Positions 7,568-10,874 of a DNA stretch of 10,874 nucleotides are shown here, piece by piece (within the stretch, counting starts at the first letter, position 1; every line of letters starts with the position of its first letter). Location of the stretch: contig JAUPLK010000028.1 in the NCBI GenBank assembly GCA_030836925.1, positions 1 through 10,874 of the forward strand, given 5' to 3'. The position numbers and the translations under genes are program-made. Source of the DNA: Pseudomonadota bacterium. Lineage in GTDB: Bacteria > Pseudomonadota > Gammaproteobacteria > Steroidobacterales > GCA-2729495. The notes below the pieces were generated by a model that was given only the letters and a program-made list of their open reading frames with translations, was not told the DNA's origin and made no database searches.

Positions 7568-9313
7568 ATGCTCGGTGTCGATGACAGGCTGATTACCCCG
7601 GCCACGATCAAGTGGGTGAAGGTCGGGCTGATTGCCGGACTGGCGACGATTCCCACCACCATCCTGCTGTACTACGTGCTTGGCCTGGCGGTGGATTCCG
7701 CACTGGCGGGCAGCAACATGCTGCGGCAGTGGTTCTGGTTGCTCGTCGGTCTGGTGCTCCTCAAGGCCACTCTGGCCTGGCTGTTTCGTACCGGGCAGTT
7801 TCGTGCCTCCAGCGAGGCCAAGCTCAACGTGCGCGACCAGATCTACAAACAGGTGGTGCGTCTCGGCCCCGGCCTGCTCGGCAAGCGCCGCACCGGCGAG
7901 ATCGCCAACACGGCGACCGAGGGCGTCGAATACCTCGACTACTACTTCAGTGTCTACTTCGTGCAGATCTGGGTGGCCATCGCCATACCTATCTTCCTCT
8001 GCTCGGCAATTTTCTGGATCGACTGGGTGGTCGGTGTGTGGATGCTGGCCGGCGTACCGCTGACACCGCTGTTTGTCGGTTCATCCGCGCGTGGTTTCCG
8101 CCGCATCAGCGCGCAGAACGCCGTGGTCAAGAATCGCAACAGTGCCCAGTACCTGGATTCCATCCAGGGCATGAGCACTCTGAAGTCCTTCAACCAGGCG
8201 ATCCGCCGCGGCAAGGAGATGGAGGCGGGCAACGAGGTGCAGCGGCGCACCACCATGAAACTGCTGCTGGTCGCCCAGTCGCAATTCGTGTTCCTGGAGC
8301 TCGGTTTTGCCTTGTTCTCCACTGCCGTGGCGATGGGCGTCGCCCTGTACCGCTATACCGGTGGTCACATGACGCCCGGCGAGGTGGTTGCCGTGGTGCT
8401 GCTGAGCCTGGAGTTCAGCCGGACGCTGCTGCTGATCGGCGAGTTCTTCTTCGCTGGCGCACTGGGGCGCGAGATAGCCGCCAAGGTGGTCGAATTCCTC
8501 AACGAGAAGGCCCCGGTGAGCAGCGATGAAGGCGCGAAGTCGGCGCCGCCCACCGGCAAGGCGATCCACATCGAATTGCGTGACGTGAGCTTCACCTATC
8601 CGGGCGCGGAAAGCCCGGCTCTGGAGAACCTCAGCTTCACGCTGGAACCGAACGAGACCGTGGCGCTGATCGGTCGCAGCGGCTCGGGCAAGACCACCGT
8701 GACGAACCTCCTGCTGCGTACGCTGGAGCCGGACTCCGGCACCATCCTGTTCGACGGCGTTCCGGAAAAGGAGCTCTCGCTGGAGTGGATCCGCAAGCAG
8801 ATCGCGCTGGTGCCGCAGGATCCCTTCCTGTTCTACGGCACGATCGCTGAGAACCTGCGCGTGGCAAAGGACGATGCGACCGAAGCGGAGTTGATTGCCG
8901 CGACCAGGGCCGCCGAGCTCTACGACTTCATAAAGTCCACGCCGGACGGCTTCAACACCAAGGTCGGCGACCAGGGTGCCGCACTCAGCGGTGGCCAGGC
9001 GCAGCGGCTGGCGATCGCCCGGGCTTTCCTCAAGAACGCCCCGATCGTGGTGCTCGACGAGCCGACCTCGCAGATCGACGTCGAGACCGAGATGCTGCTC
9101 AACCGGGCGCTGGAGCGGCTGACGAAGAACAAGACGGTGCTCATGATCGCGCACCGGTTGAGCACCATCGAGCAGGCTGACCGCATCATCGTGCTCGAAG
9201 GTGGCCGGCTGGCAGAAAGCGGTACCCGCCAGGAGTTGCTGGCCAAGGGTGGCATCTACGCCGGCATGATCCGCACAAAACGTGAAATCGAGAACACCAA
9301 GGTGGTCGCATGA
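7568..9313 (+). CDS. ABC transporter half-molecule with fused permease and ATPase (CydD-like)
   Basis: This is a 581-residue half-transporter of the exporter type (six-helix permease fused to an ATPase), placed in the inner membrane. Hydrophobic segments lie near 17-40, 55-73, 129-150, 152-171, 237-260 and 271-292. The ATPase domain has Walker A GRSGSGKTT (369-377), Q-loop Q417 in VPQDPF, signature LSGGQAQR (473-480), Walker B IVVLDEPTS with catalytic E498, and switch H529 in IAHRLST. All key residues for hydrolysis are present. The GQAQR signature, GTIAENLRVAK and SQIDVETE resemble CydD-type thiol exporters more than MsbA, but the substrate is not proven. It overlaps the second half-transporter by four bases (ATGA), which indicates a heterodimer made in step. 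AGGGA sits 10 bases before the ATG. The upstream MerR-type promoter suggests inducible expression. Confidence 0.92.
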   Translation: MLGVDDRLITPATIKWVKVGLIAGLATIPTTILLYYVLGLAVDSALAGSNMLRQWFWLLVGLVLLKATLAWLFRTGQFRASSEAKLNVRDQIYKQVVRLGPGLLGKRRTGEIANTATEGVEYLDYYFSVYFVQIWVAIAIPIFLCSAIFWIDWVVGVWMLAGVPLTPLFVGSSARGFRRISAQNAVVKNRNSAQYLDSIQGMSTLKSFNQAIRRGKEMEAGNEVQRRTTMKLLLVAQSQFVFLELGFALFSTAVAMGVALYRYTGGHMTPGEVVAVVLLSLEFSRTLLLIGEFFFAGALGREIAAKVVEFLNEKAPVSSDEGAKSAPPTGKAIHIELRDVSFTYPGAESPALENLSFTLEPNETVALIGRSGSGKTTVTNLLLRTLEPDSGTILFDGVPEKELSLEWIRKQIALVPQDPFLFYGTIAENLRVAKDDATEAELIAATRAAELYDFIKSTPDGFNTKVGDQGAALSGGQAQRLAIARAFLKNAPIVVLDEPTSQIDVETEMLLNRALERLTKNKTVLMIAHRLSTIEQADRIIVLEGGRLAESGTRQELLAKGGIYAGMIRTKREIENTKVVA

Positions 9314-10874
9314 GCATTGAAGCCACGGCCGGCACCCTGACCGGCACTCTGGCCGGCAGCACCAGGAAGGCCAGCAACGCGCAGGTGATCCGGCGCCTGC
9401 TGACCTACATGACGCCCTTCAACACCATCATGATCACCTCGCTGGTGGCGCGTGTGGTCAAGATCGTGGCGCAGGCCGCCGTACTCGGTATCGCCGCCGC
9501 GAGCGTCGGCATCTACATCGAGTCGGCACAGCCCGGGGTCGTCAACTGGGACGTGATCTGGCAGCAGGTGAAATGGATCGCCGCCGTCGGCACGCTGGTC
9601 GGGCTGGTCTCCTACATGGAGAACTACACCGGCCACTATGTGGCCTTCCGCATCCTCGCCGAGTTTAGAAACCGCTTCTACTACGCCATGTTGCCGCTGG
9701 CCCCGGCGCGCACGGCCAAGCTGCAGTCGGGCGATGCCGTGAGCCGCGTCATGAGTGACTGCGAACGCATCGAGCCCTTTTATGCGCACACCATCGCACC
9801 GGCGATTGCCGCGATCTTCGTGCCGATCATCCTGCTGGCGTGGTGCTACACCGTGCACCCGATGCTGCTGTGGGTGCTCACGCCGTTTTACCTGGCCACC
9901 ACCTTCGGCCTGCCCTGGCTGGTTGCCCGTCTTGGCGGCGACGGCGTGCAGTATCGCGAGCAGCTCGGTGGCGTGAATGCCTTTGTCGCCGACAGCATCC
10001 AGGGGGTGCGCGACACGGTGGCCTTCGGCTACGAGAAGCGACGTGCGAAGCAGCTGTGGGACATCGGCAAGACCATGCAGGACGGGCAGGACAAGCTCTA
10101 CGGTGCCGATGCCACCCAGCGCGCACTCGCCGAGGTGTTCATCACCATCGGCATTCTCGCCGCCACCTGGTGCGGTGTGGAACTCGCGCTGGCTGGCGAG
10201 ATCTCCATGCTCACCGATCTGCCGGCCGTGATCGCGGTGTCGGTGGTCGGGTTCTACATCTCGGTGGGCATGGCCAACAACTACACCGATTTTCGCGTGT
10301 CGCTGATCGCTGCGCGCCGGCTGTTTGCCATGATGGATCAGCCGCCGGCGGTGGAGGAGACGGCAAAGTCGGCGGTCACTGGCCAGGTCGAGCCGTCGCT
10401 GCATTTTCGCAATGTGCATTTCGAATACGATGCCGACGATGTCAGCTGGAGCCGCCAGAAGAAGGTCTTCGACGGTTTCACGCTGGATGTGCCGAAGGGC
10501 AAGCGGGTGGCGCTGGTCGGGCCCAGCGGTACCGGCAAGTCCACGGTGGTCAACCTGCTCCTGCGCCAGTGGGATCCGCAATCGGGACAGATCCTGATCG
10601 GCAATCGTCCGCTGACCGACTTCCCGCTGGCTGACCTGCAGGACTGGTTTGCCGTGGTGTCCCAGCGCGCCTTCATCTTCAACGAAACCATCCGCGACAA
10701 CATCCGCATGGGCTGTCAGGAGGCGACTGACGCGCAGATCGAGGCCGCTGCCCGCGATGCCGGTCTTGCCGACTGGATTGCAACCTTGCCCGACGGCTAC
10801 GACACGCCCTGCGGCGAGCGCGGCAGCAAGCTTTCGGGTGGCCAGCGCCAGCGCGTGGCGATCGCGCGGGCCCT
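9310..10874 (+). CDS. Second ABC half-transporter (CydC-like), truncated by the window end
   Basis: The frame runs open from ATG 9310 to the window edge, giving 521 residues. It starts inside the last codon of the first half-transporter (ATGA) and has AAGGTGG five bases upstream. Hydrophobic segments occur near 40-69, 87-104, 160-181, 184-205, 275-297 and 304-321. SGDAVSRVMSDCERIEPFYAHTIAPAI (140-166) resembles the SGD...R...D...iP/aP segment of CydC-type permeases. The ATPase domain has Walker A GPSGTGKST (404-412), Q-loop Q452 in VVSQRAF and signature LSGGQRQRVAIARA (508-521), where the window stops. Walker B, the catalytic glutamate and the switch histidine lie outside, so it cannot be said whether this half is catalytically intact. 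It should pair with the preceding gene product as a heterodimeric inner-membrane exporter. Cargo is unknown; thiol/glutathione export as in CydDC is one option, while drug, lipid or peptide export is not excluded. Confidence 0.92.
   Translation, partial: MSIEATAGTLTGTLAGSTRKASNAQVIRRLLTYMTPFNTIMITSLVARVVKIVAQAAVLGIAAASVGIYIESAQPGVVNWDVIWQQVKWIAAVGTLVGLVSYMENYTGHYVAFRILAEFRNRFYYAMLPLAPARTAKLQSGDAVSRVMSDCERIEPFYAHTIAPAIAAIFVPIILLAWCYTVHPMLLWVLTPFYLATTFGLPWLVARLGGDGVQYREQLGGVNAFVADSIQGVRDTVAFGYEKRRAKQLWDIGKTMQDGQDKLYGADATQRALAEVFITIGILAATWCGVELALAGEISMLTDLPAVIAVSVVGFYISVGMANNYTDFRVSLIAARRLFAMMDQPPAVEETAKSAVTGQVEPSLHFRNVHFEYDADDVSWSRQKKVFDGFTLDVPKGKRVALVGPSGTGKSTVVNLLLRQWDPQSGQILIGNRPLTDFPLADLQDWFAVVSQRAFIFNETIRDNIRMGCQEATDAQIEAAARDAGLADWIATLPDGYDTPCGERGSKLSGGQRQRVAIARA

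Noticed and set aside
9256..10581. A 441-codon minus-strand frame inside the ABC genes
   Set aside because: It is antisense to well-supported ABC transporter coding sequence and its translation is a low-complexity H/R/G/D-rich shadow.

Overview
This window carries dense, GC-rich, mostly bacterial-housekeeping-style coding sequence with short intergenic gaps. The peptide chain release factor 3 gene, the FixJ-type regulator and the codon use suggest a high-GC proteobacterium, probably a gammaproteobacterium. That placement is inference; nothing in the window fixes a genus. There are eight genes. Two are cut by the window edges, and no intergenic stretch is longer than about 60 bases. I see no tRNA, rRNA, CRISPR, insertion sequence or integrase.

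Layout. (1) Bases 1-350 (+): C-terminal part of a SAM-dependent methyltransferase-like protein. (2) 382-2001 (+): prfC, release factor 3, with an extended -10 element so close to its ATG that the mRNA may be almost leaderless. (3) 2032-3297 (+): an uncharacterised protein that looks like a circularly permuted ATP-grasp enzyme, in the same reading frame as prfC and 30 bases downstream. (4) 5894-3324 (-): a tight three-gene operon in the order soluble histidine kinase, FixJ-type response regulator, Rieske non-heme iron oxygenase. The first two overlap by one base, and the Rieske gene starts 13 bases after the regulator. (5) 5948-7507 (+): a divergent PAS-HisKA-HATPase-REC hybrid kinase. (6) 7568-9313 and 9310 to the window end (+): two ABC half-transporters with a four-base ATGA overlap, most like a CydDC-type heterodimeric exporter.

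How they may work together. The kinase/regulator pair sits directly upstream of a single oxygenase gene. The simplest reading is a signalling unit that controls this oxygenase and perhaps unlinked genes, with the divergent hybrid kinase as a second input. No ferredoxin or reductase for the oxygenase lies in the window.

The ABC pair has its own promoter. A 10-2-10 inverted repeat with one mismatch lies exactly inside an over-long 20-base spacer between TTGACC and TAAGGT, which is the architecture of a MerR-family operator. The transporter is therefore probably induced by a stress or metal/redox signal through a MerR-type regulator encoded elsewhere. This and the kinase-regulator-oxygenase block are the most interesting points. 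I found no clear evidence of a wholly new defence or mobile system.
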